Assembly (NCBI GenBank): GCA_944390935.1
Contig: CALXRU010000004.1
Location: 36,929-100,928, forward strand
Source: Acidaminococcaceae bacterium
GTDB taxonomy: Bacteria > Bacillota > Negativicutes > Acidaminococcales > Acidaminococcaceae
Length of the DNA: 64,000 nucleotides
Reading direction: 5' to 3'
A model generated the notes under the pieces. It was given only the letters and a program-made list of their open reading frames with translations, was not told the origin of the DNA and searched no databases. Of this stretch, positions 44,981-53,676 are shown in pieces (position 1 is the stretch's first letter; each line of letters begins with the position of its first letter). The position numbers and the translations under genes were made by a program.

Positions 44981-45916
44981 ATGAGCAACCAAATCAACAT
45001 AGTTTTTGCTTCTGACGACAATTATGCTCAGCATATTGCTGTCGTTATAGCTTCAATTATGGCTAAAACAAAAGAAGAAGTTTGTTTTTATGTTATAAAT
45101 GACAATATATCAAAAAATAAAATAGAAAAATTAAAAAATACAGCAGACACTTTTAAAGCTCAAATAGAGTTTATTACTGTATCTGAAGATAAGTTCATTA
45201 ATGTCTATTTAAGTGGGCATGTAAGCAAGGCAGCGTATTTTAGGCTGGCATTGGCGGATATTTTACCAAATGATATTGAAAAGGTTATTTATCTGGATGT
45301 CGATTTACTTGTGTTTGATGATATAAATAAATTATGGCAGATTGATTTGAAAAATCTTCCTTTAGCAGCGGTTCCTGATTATGGAATTATGGCATCAGTA
45401 AGATTATGTAAGCAAAAAAAACAAGTTATCGGTTTGCCTGTTGGAGAAAAGTATTTTAATTCCGGTGTTTTAGTTGTAAATTTAAAAGAGTGGCGAAAAG
45501 AAGATTATACAAAACAAATTTTAGAAATTATAAATAATAATCAGTTACCGCACCATGACCAGGACGCGCTTAACAAGCTTTTTATGCATAAATGGAAAGA
45601 GTTAGAATTACGCTGGAACGTAATTCCACCGATATATTATTTGTTTAACAAAGTTGTGTTCAATAAAAAATTGCGTAATAGCGCACTAAAAGCAAAATCG
45701 GACATTGCTATTTTACATTATGCAGGAAGCTATAAACCGTGGCAATTTAAAATGTATAATGGATTTAATGATAAGTATTATTATTTTTTTGCTTTGACTG
45801 CTTTTAAGAATGAAAAAATGCCACAGCCTGCTGAAAATATGAGAGGTAAATCGATTCTTAGACAATTATTGAGATTAAGAAAAGCTGATTTTTTATCTAA
45901 AATATTAAAAGTTTAA
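44981..45916 (+). CDS. GT8 glycosyltransferase (LgtC/WaaI-like)
   Basis: 311 aa. NIVFASDDNYAQHIAVVIASI start, the DxD motif in YLDVDLLVFDDI, FNSGVLVVNLKEWR, LPHHDQDALNKLF and ILHYAGSYKPW are the complete set of GT8 signatures. Adds a hexose (glucose or galactose) to LPS outer core. AT-rich, divergent from the EptA-like gene and 29 bp before the O-antigen ligase. Confidence 0.93.
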   Translation: MSNQINIVFASDDNYAQHIAVVIASIMAKTKEEVCFYVINDNISKNKIEKLKNTADTFKAQIEFITVSEDKFINVYLSGHVSKAAYFRLALADILPNDIEKVIYLDVDLLVFDDINKLWQIDLKNLPLAAVPDYGIMASVRLCKQKKQVIGLPVGEKYFNSGVLVVNLKEWRKEDYTKQILEIINNNQLPHHDQDALNKLFMHKWKELELRWNVIPPIYYLFNKVVFNKKLRNSALKAKSDIAILHYAGSYKPWQFKMYNGFNDKYYYFFALTAFKNEKMPQPAENMRGKSILRQLLRLRKADFLSKILKV

Positions 45917-45945
45917 TGGAGCAATAATTTTAAGGAGAGATTTAT

Positions 45946-47115
45946 TTGTTAACTTCGTTGACGTCAATATTTGCTGTAGTATTTATTTTTGGCTCTTTTA
46001 TCTCAATTGCTTTGGGTAATATTTTTTTAGGTATTTTAACACTTTGTTTTTTTATTAACCTTTATCACAAACAAGTAAAATTTAATTATGATTACAAAGG
46101 ATATTTTACATCTATTGGTTTGTTTGTTATTGCAATGCTTATATCTGCTTTGTTTAGCGGAGATATTATATATGGTTTAAAGCGTTGGGCAGATATGTGG
46201 ATTTGGCGTTTTATGCCATTTGTTGTTGTAATATTTTTACTAAATAATTACATTGATGCAAAAAAAGTGATGCTGACCGGTTTTGCAGGTATTACGGTTA
46301 CTTCTGTATATGCTGTTTATCAGGGATTATCAGGTATTGGCAGAGCCAATGGTTTTTATGGACACCCAATGACATTAGGTGGATGGTTATGTATTTTTTT
46401 ACCGCTGCTTTTAATTGAATTTTTTGAAAGAAAGTTATTGGGCAAGTATTATTGGCTGGCTGGATTAGCTTTTTGTATTTGCAGTGCCGGGCTTGTTTTT
46501 AATGCTACGCGTGGAGCGTGGTTGGCAGTTGCTATAGTTAGTGCAGTGCTATTAATTTATTATATGTTTAAAAACAAACGTAATTTAGCTGTAAGTATTA
46601 TTTTCGTTGCATTAATTAGTACAGTTTTGGTAAATAATCCTAAATTCATGCATCGTTTGGATACTATTGATGATTTTAATAAGTATCAGTCCAATACCGA
46701 ACGTATACTTATCTGGCAAAGTGCCTGGAACATGTTTAAAGATCATCCTATTTTAGGTGTTGGTTTAGGGCAATATACAGAAAATTATCAGCAAAAATAT
46801 ATATCACCGCAAGCTAAAGAACCAAAATTAGGACATGCACACAATAATTTTATGCAAATGCTGGCAGAGAATGGTATTGTTGGTTTTGCGGGTTTTGTGA
46901 TTATGTTTGGTTATATTATTTTAAAAAATTTAATTGCTTGGGTTAAGGTAAAAAATGTTTATGCGCTAATGATTGTGTCGGCAACGGTTTGTTTGTTATT
47001 GCAAGGATTTACGGAATATAATGTTGGTAATTCTGCTGTAATAAAAATGTATTGGCTTGTTTTGGGATTGCTTGTAGTGTTGAGTGAATTTTATAGAAAA
47101 GAGACTAATAATTAG
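45946..47115 (+). CDS. waaL: O-antigen ligase family protein
   Basis: 389 aa from TTG 45946 (AAGGAGAG upstream). About 11 membrane helices. The Wzy_C/WaaL region is visible: NATRGAWLAVAIV with the essential Arg, then the large periplasmic loop with LGVGLGQYTENY and HAHNNFMQMLAENGIVGF (in part: GHAHNNFMQML), containing the conserved His. It joins O-antigen to the lipid A-core in the periplasm. A Wzy polymerase is the alternative, but size and place beside core genes favour the ligase. Confidence 0.85.
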   Translation: MLTSLTSIFAVVFIFGSFISIALGNIFLGILTLCFFINLYHKQVKFNYDYKGYFTSIGLFVIAMLISALFSGDIIYGLKRWADMWIWRFMPFVVVIFLLNNYIDAKKVMLTGFAGITVTSVYAVYQGLSGIGRANGFYGHPMTLGGWLCIFLPLLLIEFFERKLLGKYYWLAGLAFCICSAGLVFNATRGAWLAVAIVSAVLLIYYMFKNKRNLAVSIIFVALISTVLVNNPKFMHRLDTIDDFNKYQSNTERILIWQSAWNMFKDHPILGVGLGQYTENYQQKYISPQAKEPKLGHAHNNFMQMLAENGIVGFAGFVIMFGYIILKNLIAWVKVKNVYALMIVSATVCLLLQGFTEYNVGNSAVIKMYWLVLGLLVVLSEFYRKETNN

Positions 47116-47136
47116 GTTATAATTTCGGAGTCTACC

Positions 47137-47328
47137 ATGCCATTAAAACTTATTAAAATTATGCTTGCCGGGGTACTGGCGGGGCATTTGTTAAAAGCAA
47201 ACAGGATTCGTTCAACTGCGCGGTTCAGCCGGGCGGGATGGGCTATGTTTTTTACAACGGCTAAGTTTTTCTGGCTGGTGTTTAAGTATGCGCGGCAAAG
47301 AGAGAAAGAGTTGAAAGGAAAATTTTAA
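47137..47328 (+). CDS. Small basic hypothetical protein with one hydrophobic segment
   Basis: 63 aa, GGAG site 7 bases before ATG 47137. Contains a weak N-terminal membrane-like segment (IKIMLAGVLAGHLL) and a second hydrophobic patch (WAMFFTTAKFFWLVF), and is rich in Lys/Arg at the end. It bridges the waaL and yaaA genes with short gaps, so it is probably real, but I know no family. G/C content returns to the level of the backbone here. Confidence 0.55.
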   Translation: MPLKLIKIMLAGVLAGHLLKANRIRSTARFSRAGWAMFFTTAKFFWLVFKYARQREKELKGKF

Positions 47329-47339
47329 AGGACTAACCT

Positions 47340-48080
47340 ATGCAGATTATAATTTCGCCGGCGAAGAAGATGCGCGTGGATAATGACGATATTGGCGCGG
47401 CGTCGCTGCCGGTGTTTCTGGCTAAAACCGAAGAACTGTTGGCTGCGTTGCGTGCGTTGGATTACAGGGCGCTGAAAAATTTGTGGCAGTGCAATGATGC
47501 GATTGCGGAGCTGAATTACAACCGCCTGCAAAAGATGGATTTGCGCCGCAATTTAACGCCTGCCGTGTTCAGTTATGACGGCTTGCAGTACCAACACCTT
47601 GCTCCGAATGTTCTGAACGAGGCGGCGCTGGCGTATTTGGATAAACACTTAAAAATTTTAAGCGGCTTTTACGGTATTTTAAAGGCATTTGACGGCGTTG
47701 TGCCTTACCGTTTGGAGATGCAGGCGCGTCTGGCATGCGGCGGCGCGAAAAATTTATACGCCTTTTGGGGCCGCAGCCTGTATGATGAGCTGGTGAAAAA
47801 CGACGGCGAGGTTTTAAATTTGGCCAGCAAGGAATACAGCAAGGCGGTTGAGCCGTATATCGCTGACGGCGTGCGTTTTGTTACCTGCGTTTTCGGCAGT
47901 TTGCAAAACGGCAAAATTAAGGTTAAGGCGACGGAAGCCAAGATGGCGCGCGGCGAGATGGTGCGCCGCTGTGCGGAAAACAATGTGCAGCACATTGACG
48001 ATGTTAAAAACTTCACCGTCAACGGTTACAGCTTTGCGGCGGACTTATCGACGGATACGGAATTTGTGTTTTTAAAATAA
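47340..48080 (+). CDS. yaaA: YaaA-family peroxide-stress protein
   Basis: 246 aa, ATG 47340. IIISPAKKM opening, SYDGLQYQHL, LSGFYGILKAFDGVVPYRLEMQ (in part: SGFYGILKAFDGV) and NLASKEYSKAV are the diagnostic UPF0246/YaaA blocks. In E. coli YaaA lowers intracellular iron during peroxide stress. 11 bp after the small gene, followed by a terminator. Confidence 0.95.
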   Translation: MQIIISPAKKMRVDNDDIGAASLPVFLAKTEELLAALRALDYRALKNLWQCNDAIAELNYNRLQKMDLRRNLTPAVFSYDGLQYQHLAPNVLNEAALAYLDKHLKILSGFYGILKAFDGVVPYRLEMQARLACGGAKNLYAFWGRSLYDELVKNDGEVLNLASKEYSKAVEPYIADGVRFVTCVFGSLQNGKIKVKATEAKMARGEMVRRCAENNVQHIDDVKNFTVNGYSFAADLSTDTEFVFLK

Positions 48081-48111
48081 TCTACAATAAAATATCAGCA
48101 AAGTTTAATCT

Positions 48112-48139
48112 GCCTGCGGCGTGCGCTGCGGGCTTTTTT
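48112..48139 (+). terminator. Terminator of yaaA
   Basis: GCCTGCGGC (48112-48120), 4-base loop, GCTGCGGGC (48125-48133), then a run of T. Two G-T pairs in the stem. Confidence 0.82.
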
Positions 48140-48288
48140 ATTATCCGCGCAAGCGGGATGGCGTTTTATGTGCGGCATATTGGACTGCTGTTAGTTTAAT
48201 TGTGTTATACTTTTTGGTTTGCAGCGTAATGTACTGAAAATAAATTACAAAAATCTGCAAAATGTAAAGTTTGTTATACAAAATTTTC

Positions 48289-48317
48289 TTGACGGAATTG
48301 TGAATTTTTGATATTTT
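48289..48317 (+). promoter_or_regulatory. Promoter of the M20/Gate operon
   Basis: TTGACG (48289-48294), 17-base spacer, TATTTT (48312-48317), about 100 bases ahead of ATG 48421. Confidence 0.6.
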
Positions 48318-48420
48318 AATGTTTATAATGTTACTTTAAACTGTTAAAGTACAAGTTTTTGAAATGGTATTTGCCGCTTTGGTGGATGCTGTTTTAGTAA
48401 TTAAACGAGGAGGAATCAAA

Positions 48421-49578
48421 ATGGGTATGAAGGAAAATGCGTTTGCGTATATCGACGCGCATCGCAGTGAGATGCTGAAAATGTGGGAAGAACTGGTCAG
48501 CATAGACAGCGGCTCTGACTATAAACCCGGTGTTGATAAGGTTGTTGCCAAAGTGGCGGACGTGCTGACGGCGATGGGCGGCAAAACGCGCGTTGTTGAG
48601 CATGAAAACGCCGGCAACGCCGTTGTTAGTGAGTTTGGCGACTGTGCCAATAAGCCGTTTATAGTTTTAACGGGCCATCTGGATACGGTTTTCAGCAACC
48701 CGGAGGAAACCAAAGCCCGTCCCTTTACCATTAAGGACGGCTGCGCTTACGGGCCTGGCGCGCTGGACATGAAGGGTGGCGTTACGCTGGGTATTTTTGG
48801 TTTGCAGGCGCTTTTGGCGGAAGGCTTTGACAAGTACGCATTTAAGGTTGTGCTGGCGGGCGATGAGGAAACCGGCCATAAGAGCAGCGACCTTGCGGAA
48901 ACGATGATGGCTGAGTTTAAGGGCGCAACGGCTGCGTTCGATTTTGAAACCGGCTTTATGAATGACAATGTTGTTGTGGAGCGCAAGGGTTTTTACCGTT
49001 TCAGCCTCGAAACTTACGGCCGCAGCGTACACGCGGGCAACGAGCCGCAAAACGGGCGCAACGCGATTGTGGAGCTGGCGCATAAGGCGGTTGACCTTGA
49101 CGCGCTGACCGATTGGGAAACCGGCACGACCATTAACGTGGGTACGATTGAAGGCGGCACGGTTGCCAATGCGGTACCAGGCTACGCTAAAATGGTTGTG
49201 GATGTGCGCTACCTTGACCCGGCGGACTTTGAAAAGAAGAAAGTTCAGTTTAAGGAAGTTGCCGACAAGGGTTACATTAAAGATGTAACCACTAAAATGA
49301 CTTCGCTGGCAGGGCTTGAGCCGATGGTTCGCCTTGACGGCAGCATGAAGCTGTTTGATGTTTACAAATCTGTTTACGAAGAAAACGGCTTCGGCAATCC
49401 TGAACCGATTATGGTTGGCGGCGGCAGCGATGCTACCTATACCACCAAAGTCGGTGTGCCTACCGTCTGCGCCGTGGGCGTAAAAGGCGGCTTAAACCAT
49501 ACGGTCGATGAATTTGCCGATGTGGAATCGCTGTTTATGCGTGCCAAAGTATTTATCGGCACCGTTTTAAAATTATAA
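48421..49578 (+). CDS. M20-family metallopeptidase (CPG2/ArgE-like), copy 1
   Basis: 385 aa from ATG 48421 behind GAGGAGGAATC. Di-zinc site: GHLDTVF (His), GPGALDMKGG (bridging Asp), GDEETGH (catalytic Glu then ligand Glu), FETGF and, near the end, KGGLNHTVDEFA (His). The middle lid domain has SVHAGNEPQNGRNA. Cytoplasmic exo- or dipeptidase of the glutamate-carboxypeptidase group. Followed by two membrane-protein genes and a second M20 gene, clearly related along the whole length. Confidence 0.92.
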   Translation: MGMKENAFAYIDAHRSEMLKMWEELVSIDSGSDYKPGVDKVVAKVADVLTAMGGKTRVVEHENAGNAVVSEFGDCANKPFIVLTGHLDTVFSNPEETKARPFTIKDGCAYGPGALDMKGGVTLGIFGLQALLAEGFDKYAFKVVLAGDEETGHKSSDLAETMMAEFKGATAAFDFETGFMNDNVVVERKGFYRFSLETYGRSVHAGNEPQNGRNAIVELAHKAVDLDALTDWETGTTINVGTIEGGTVANAVPGYAKMVVDVRYLDPADFEKKKVQFKEVADKGYIKDVTTKMTSLAGLEPMVRLDGSMKLFDVYKSVYEENGFGNPEPIMVGGGSDATYTTKVGVPTVCAVGVKGGLNHTVDEFADVESLFMRAKVFIGTVLKL

Positions 49579-49593
49579 TCAGGGGGGATTATT

Positions 49594-50259
49594 GTGGCAG
49601 AAAAAGATGTAGCTACCACTGTAGATGAAAAAGATTATGAGCATCATCTGACCTGGCGCGGCTGGCTGTCCTTCATCGTTATCGCGCTGTCGTTCAGCGG
49701 CGTTTTGAAGGATATGGGCCCGCTGAGTGCATTTGACTTTACCGTGCTTGTCGGCAAGTTCGGCAAAATTTCCGATACCTTTACTTTTATCGGCAAGGGC
49801 GGCATCGGCGCAAGCGAAGGTTTTATGTTTGCGCTTACCCTTATGCCGACCGTTATTTTAGCGCTGGGCTTTGTGCGTGCTGTTGAATCGCAGGGCGCGC
49901 TGCTGGCTGCCGAACGTGTTATCCGTCCGTTCCTGCGCCCGCTGATGGGCTTGCCGGGTTACGTTGGCCTTGCACTTATCAGCAGCTTTACCACGACTGA
50001 CGTCGGCGCCGTTATCACGCGTGACCTTGTGGAAGAAGGCAAAATTACCGACGACGAACGCACGATTTTTGTTGCTTACCAGTATGCGGCTTCCGGCACG
50101 CTGGCCAACACCATTAACTGCGGCGCGCCGCTGATGCCTATTTCGCTGCTGTCCTTCGGCATTATCTTTATGGTTGAAATTATCGTTAAAATTATCGGCG
50201 CCAACATCGTAAGGTTCTACCTGATGTTCAGGCGCAAAAAAGCTGGAGGTGCTGCATAA
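49594..50259 (+). CDS. YjiH-like Gate-domain membrane protein
   Basis: 221 aa, GTG start at 49594 with an AGGGGGG site. About five membrane helices, with the nucleoside-recognition (Gate) pattern LPGYVGLALISSFTTTDVGAVI and ANTINCGAPLMP (first given in part: FTTTDVGAVI). In E. coli yjiH-yjiG lies next to the isoaspartyl dipeptidase gene iadA, so a link of this two-part protein with peptide use is established by context. It probably forms one half of a two-subunit transporter with the next gene, with which it shares one base. Confidence 0.82.
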   Translation: MAEKDVATTVDEKDYEHHLTWRGWLSFIVIALSFSGVLKDMGPLSAFDFTVLVGKFGKISDTFTFIGKGGIGASEGFMFALTLMPTVILALGFVRAVESQGALLAAERVIRPFLRPLMGLPGYVGLALISSFTTTDVGAVITRDLVEEGKITDDERTIFVAYQYAASGTLANTINCGAPLMPISLLSFGIIFMVEIIVKIIGANIVRFYLMFRRKKAGGAA

Positions 50260-50747
50260 TGGCTGAAGCTGCTGCTAAAAGAAAAACACTGCTTGAAGAA
50301 TTTATGGCCGGCTGTAAAAAAGGCTTTTACATCGGCGTTGAAAATATCATGCCCGCTATGGTGCTGGCTTACGCTTTAATTTTGTTCTTAAACCTTACCG
50401 GTTTGATGGATTTAATCGCTACGGCGGTTGCGCCGGTTATGGCGTTGTTCGGTTTGCCGGGCGGCGCGATTGTGGCACTTATTTCCGCCTTCTTCGCCAA
50501 AGCTGCCGGTGCTGCAACTGCGGCTTCGCTGTACGCTGAAGGCATTATCAACGCTGCGCAGGCAACAATTTTGTTCCCGGCTACGATTACCATGGGCACG
50601 CTGGTCGGCCACTTTGCGCGCTGCGTATTAACCTCCGGCGCTAACCCGAAGCACCACGCGCTGCTGCTGGCAATTCCTATTATCGACGCGCTGCTGTCGA
50701 TGATTATTGTAAGGGTAATCCTTAATTTAATGGGCATTTCCTGCTGA
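50259..50747 (+). CDS. YjiG-like Gate-domain membrane protein
   Basis: 162 aa, about four membrane helices. It resembles SpmB/YjiG: PAMVLAYALILFLNLTGLMDLI (in part: VLAYALILFLN), LPGGAIVALISAFFAKAAGAAT (in part: GAIVALISAFF). Starts one base before the stop of the yjiH-like gene and ends 16 bp before the second M20 gene. Likely partner subunit of the yjiH-like protein; substrate not known. Confidence 0.8.
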   Translation: MAEAAAKRKTLLEEFMAGCKKGFYIGVENIMPAMVLAYALILFLNLTGLMDLIATAVAPVMALFGLPGGAIVALISAFFAKAAGAATAASLYAEGIINAAQATILFPATITMGTLVGHFARCVLTSGANPKHHALLLAIPIIDALLSMIIVRVILNLMGISC

Positions 50748-50763
50748 TGGGAGGCAAATCGGA

Positions 50764-51921
50764 ATGAGCATGAAAGAACAGGCGTATGCGTATATCGACA
50801 CGCACCGCGACGACATGATGAAAATGTGGGAAGACTTTGTTATGACGGAAAGCGGTTCTGCCAACAAGGCTGACGTTGACGGCCTTATCGCCCGTGCGGC
50901 GGATATTTTAACCGGCATGGGCGGCAAAACCCGCATTGTGGAGTTCCCCGACGCAGGCAACGCGCTGGTGAGCGAATTTGGCGACTGCGCCAATAAACCG
51001 TTTGTAGTTTTTGTGGGGCACTTGGACACGGTGTTCAGCGACCCGGGCGAAACCCAAAGACGCCCCTTTACCATTAAAGACGGCAGGGCTTACGGACCGG
51101 GCGTGCTGGATATGAAGGCCGGCGTAACCATTGCTATCCACGCCTTGCAGGCGCTTAAAAGCGTAAACTATGATAAGTATGCTGTTAAGGTTATCCTTGC
51201 GGGCGACGAGGAAGTTGGGCATAAGCACAGCAATTTTGGCGAAACCGCTATGGCGGAAGCCAAAGGCGCAGTTGCTGCGTTTAACTTTGAAACCGGCTTT
51301 ATGGATGACAGCCTGGTGCTTGGTCGCAAGGGCTGCTACTGCTTTACGATGGAAGCCTTCGGGCGCGGGGCGCATGTAGGCAATGCACCGCAGGAAGGCC
51401 GCAGCGCGATTAAAGAGCTGGCGTATAAAATTCTGGATATTGAAGCGCTGACCGACTGGAGCAAAGGCTTGAACGTCGGTGCTAACGTAATTGAAGGCGG
51501 CACGGTGCATAACTCTGCCCCGGCTTACGCCAAGATTACCGTTGATATGCGCTTTGAGGACCCGGCGCTGCTGGAACCCTTGAAAGCAAAATTTAAAGAG
51601 ATTAACGACAAGGTTTATGTGGACGGCGTTACCTGCAAAATGACGCCGGTATCCACCCTGCTGCCGATGGTTAAGCTGGACAGCAGCATGAAATTGTTTG
51701 AACTTGTTAAAAAGGTGTACGAGGAAGAAGGCTTCGGCAGCCCGAAGGCTATCACCGTCGGCGGCGCTTCCGATTCGGCCTTTACCACGGCGGTGGACGT
51801 GCCGACTGTTTGCGCTATGGGCGTTAAAGGCGGGCGCAACCACACGGTTGAAGAATTTGCCGATGTGGAATCGCTGTTTATGCGCGCCAAACTGATTTGC
51901 GCCGTAATGCTGGCGCTGTAA
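50764..51921 (+). CDS. M20-family metallopeptidase (CPG2/ArgE-like), copy 2
   Basis: 385 aa, the same length as copy 1 and alignable without obvious gaps. Zinc ligands GHLDTVF, GPGVLDMKAG, GDEEVGH, FETGF and KGGRNHTVEEFA are kept. The lid motif is changed (GAHVGNAPQEGRSA against SVHAGNEPQNGRNA), so the His of the dimer/substrate site is at another place. This suggests different substrate preference after duplication. Last gene of the operon. Confidence 0.92.
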   Translation: MSMKEQAYAYIDTHRDDMMKMWEDFVMTESGSANKADVDGLIARAADILTGMGGKTRIVEFPDAGNALVSEFGDCANKPFVVFVGHLDTVFSDPGETQRRPFTIKDGRAYGPGVLDMKAGVTIAIHALQALKSVNYDKYAVKVILAGDEEVGHKHSNFGETAMAEAKGAVAAFNFETGFMDDSLVLGRKGCYCFTMEAFGRGAHVGNAPQEGRSAIKELAYKILDIEALTDWSKGLNVGANVIEGGTVHNSAPAYAKITVDMRFEDPALLEPLKAKFKEINDKVYVDGVTCKMTPVSTLLPMVKLDSSMKLFELVKKVYEEEGFGSPKAITVGGASDSAFTTAVDVPTVCAMGVKGGRNHTVEEFADVESLFMRAKLICAVMLAL

Positions 51922-51932
51922 TTAAATAAAAT

Positions 51933-51980
51933 AAGCCCGTGCGGGAACTGCTTACGCAAATTCCTGTACGGGCTTTTTGT
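51933..51980. terminator. Terminator between convergent M20 and substrate-binding-protein genes
   Basis: AAGCCCGT (51933-51940) pairs with ACGGGCTT (51968-51975), internal GGAA/TTCC pairing, T run to the right. Confidence 0.85.
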
Positions 51981-53495
51981 TTAGTTTACCGTTAAATCCT
52001 TGGTAACTTCGTAATAATCGCAGGGGTGGGCGGTAAAATTCTGCACGCCGGTTTTCATCACCAGCGGCATTTTTAAGTGCGCAATGTACATAAAGGCACT
52101 GTCGTCAAGTAGTTGCTGGCTGATTTGCACTGCCAGTTCGCTGCGTTTGGCGGGGTCAAATTCGCTGCGCAGCTGCTGCACCAAATTTTCTACAGTATCG
52201 CTGCGGTAGCCGCCGTTGTTGTAGGCGCTGTCCGCCAGTGTGTGCGCGGTAAAATAATACTGCGCGTCGCCGGTGGGCGCTGTTACAAAGGCTTTGGCGT
52301 AAATATCCCAGTCGCCGCGGCGCAGGTAATCGTTGTAGCCGTCGGTGGCGTTAACTTCAAGGTGGATGCCTGCCTGTTTCAGCCAGCTTTGCGCAGCTTC
52401 GGCAAGCAACGGCAGTTCCTGACGCGCGGTGTAAGTCAGCCAGCGCAGGGTCAGCGGCGCGCCGTTTTTATCAACATAACCGTCGCCGTCGGTGTCAGCC
52501 CAGCCCGCGTCGGCTAAAAGTGCTTTCGCCTGCTCAACATCGTAACCGGGGCTGTTTACCTTATCGCCGCCAAACGGCAGATAAGGCGGGAAGGGGCTGC
52601 TTGCCGCGACGCCGTTGCCCAAAAGCTGTACGCGCGCAAAGGTATCGCGGTCCATATACAGGGCGATGGCACGGCGGACGCGCTCATCCTGCAGGGCAGG
52701 CGTGTTAAAGTTGAAAGCCGCCTGAAAGGTGCGTGAGGTATCGGCGGTGCTGATTTTATACGCCGGGTTATCCTTAAACAGCGCCAGCGAGGCGTAGGGT
52801 AAACCCTGCGCAGCGTCAATTTCTCCGTTTTGCAGCGCCAGCGCCAGCGTGTTGCCGTCGGTAATGCTGCTGACTATAATTTTATCCAGCTTCGGCGCGC
52901 CGTCCCAATAATTTTTGTTGGGCACCAGCACAACTTCTTTCTGCGTCAGGCTCTGTACCATGTAAGGGCCGGTGCCGCTTATGTTGCCGCCGCTCATATC
53001 GACAATGCAGCCGTAGGGGTCGCACAGGTAGTTAATCAGCACCGGCACTTTGTTGGCGCTGGTAAGCGTTACCGTCTGCCCTTCGGCAGTGATGCCCGTA
53101 ATTGCCAAATCGCCTTTGGCGCGGTTGTGGCGGGCAAGTAAATCCAGCAGGCTGGCTTTAACGGCTTCGCCCGTCATTTTATTGCCGTTTGTAAAATAAA
53201 CATCATCGCGCAGCGTAATTTTTACGGTGTAATCATCTAAAAATTCGTATTTCTGTGCCAGCCACGGTTCGGGCTGCATGGCACCATTAAACTTAAACAG
53301 CGTTTCGCCCACGCCGTAGCGGATAGCACTCCAGCCCTGATAGCTTTTGTGTACGTCCATACCGGCGTTTTCCGTTGCGATGCCGTACGCCGTTGTGCCG
53401 TAGCGGAACACTTTTTCGGTTTTGGCGGGCGCTTCACTGCCGCAGGCAGATGTTAAAAGCGCGGCGGAAATTAAAAGCGCGGTTAAAAATTTCAT
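51981..53495 (-). CDS. ABC-transporter substrate-binding lipoprotein, SBP_bac_5 family (NikA/peptide type)
   Basis: 504 aa. Lipobox LLTSAC at ~13-18. Family blocks: YGVGETLFKFNG, LRDDVYFTNGNKMTGEAVKAS (in part: DVYFTNGNKMTGEAV), SGTGPYMVQSL and NKNYWDGAPKLD. It binds a peptide, nickel or metallophore complex in the periplasm; the opening half looks nearer to the NikA-like group, but I cannot fix the ligand. No permease or ATPase lies beside it. Upstream is a promoter and a hairpin that may attenuate it. Confidence 0.88.
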   Translation of the reverse strand: MKFLTALLISAALLTSACGSEAPAKTEKVFRYGTTAYGIATENAGMDVHKSYQGWSAIRYGVGETLFKFNGAMQPEPWLAQKYEFLDDYTVKITLRDDVYFTNGNKMTGEAVKASLLDLLARHNRAKGDLAITGITAEGQTVTLTSANKVPVLINYLCDPYGCIVDMSGGNISGTGPYMVQSLTQKEVVLVPNKNYWDGAPKLDKIIVSSITDGNTLALALQNGEIDAAQGLPYASLALFKDNPAYKISTADTSRTFQAAFNFNTPALQDERVRRAIALYMDRDTFARVQLLGNGVAASSPFPPYLPFGGDKVNSPGYDVEQAKALLADAGWADTDGDGYVDKNGAPLTLRWLTYTARQELPLLAEAAQSWLKQAGIHLEVNATDGYNDYLRRGDWDIYAKAFVTAPTGDAQYYFTAHTLADSAYNNGGYRSDTVENLVQQLRSEFDPAKRSELAVQISQQLLDDSAFMYIAHLKMPLVMKTGVQNFTAHPCDYYEVTKDLTVN

Positions 53496-53521
53496 AAAAT
53501 CAACTCACTTGTCAAAATAAA

Positions 53522-53575
53522 AAAGCCATGAAGAAACAGCCGCTCATCGTAAGCGGTTACGGCCTTCATGGCTTT
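53522..53575 (-). terminator. Terminator-like hairpin in the leader of the substrate-binding-protein gene
   Basis: AAAGCCATGAAG (53522-53533) pairs perfectly with CTTCATGGCTTT (53564-53575); inside, CCGCT/AGCGG form a second stem. On the minus strand a run of six T follows at once. It lies between promoter and start codon, so it acts as an attenuator or ends a small RNA of ~115 nt. Confidence 0.75.
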
Positions 53576-53641
53576 ATTGTTGTGTTTAAAAAGTTTATCG
53601 CTGCTCCGCAGCACAGCAATTACTCGTGTAATTACATTATT

Positions 53642-53672
53642 ATTATAAATGTTGGAGTGGGCTTTATGTCAA
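53642..53672 (-). promoter_or_regulatory. Strong promoter ahead of the attenuator leader
   Basis: On the minus strand consensus TTGACA (53667-53672), 19-base spacer, consensus TATAAT (53642-53647). The spacer is 1-2 bases over the optimum. Confidence 0.65.
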
Positions 53673-53676
53673 GGGG

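Larger units (their letters stand above)
48081..48420. other. 340-bp intergenic region: terminator, AT-rich stretch, promoter
   Basis: Holds the yaaA terminator (48112-48139), an AT-rich gap with no convincing ORF, and a promoter for the M20-YjiH-YjiG-M20 operon (48289-48317). Confidence 0.7.

Noticed and set aside
33362..47115. Prophage or integrative element as the source of the AT-rich region
   Set aside because: No integrase, phage structural or conjugation gene and no flanking repeats seen; all genes fit LPS synthesis.
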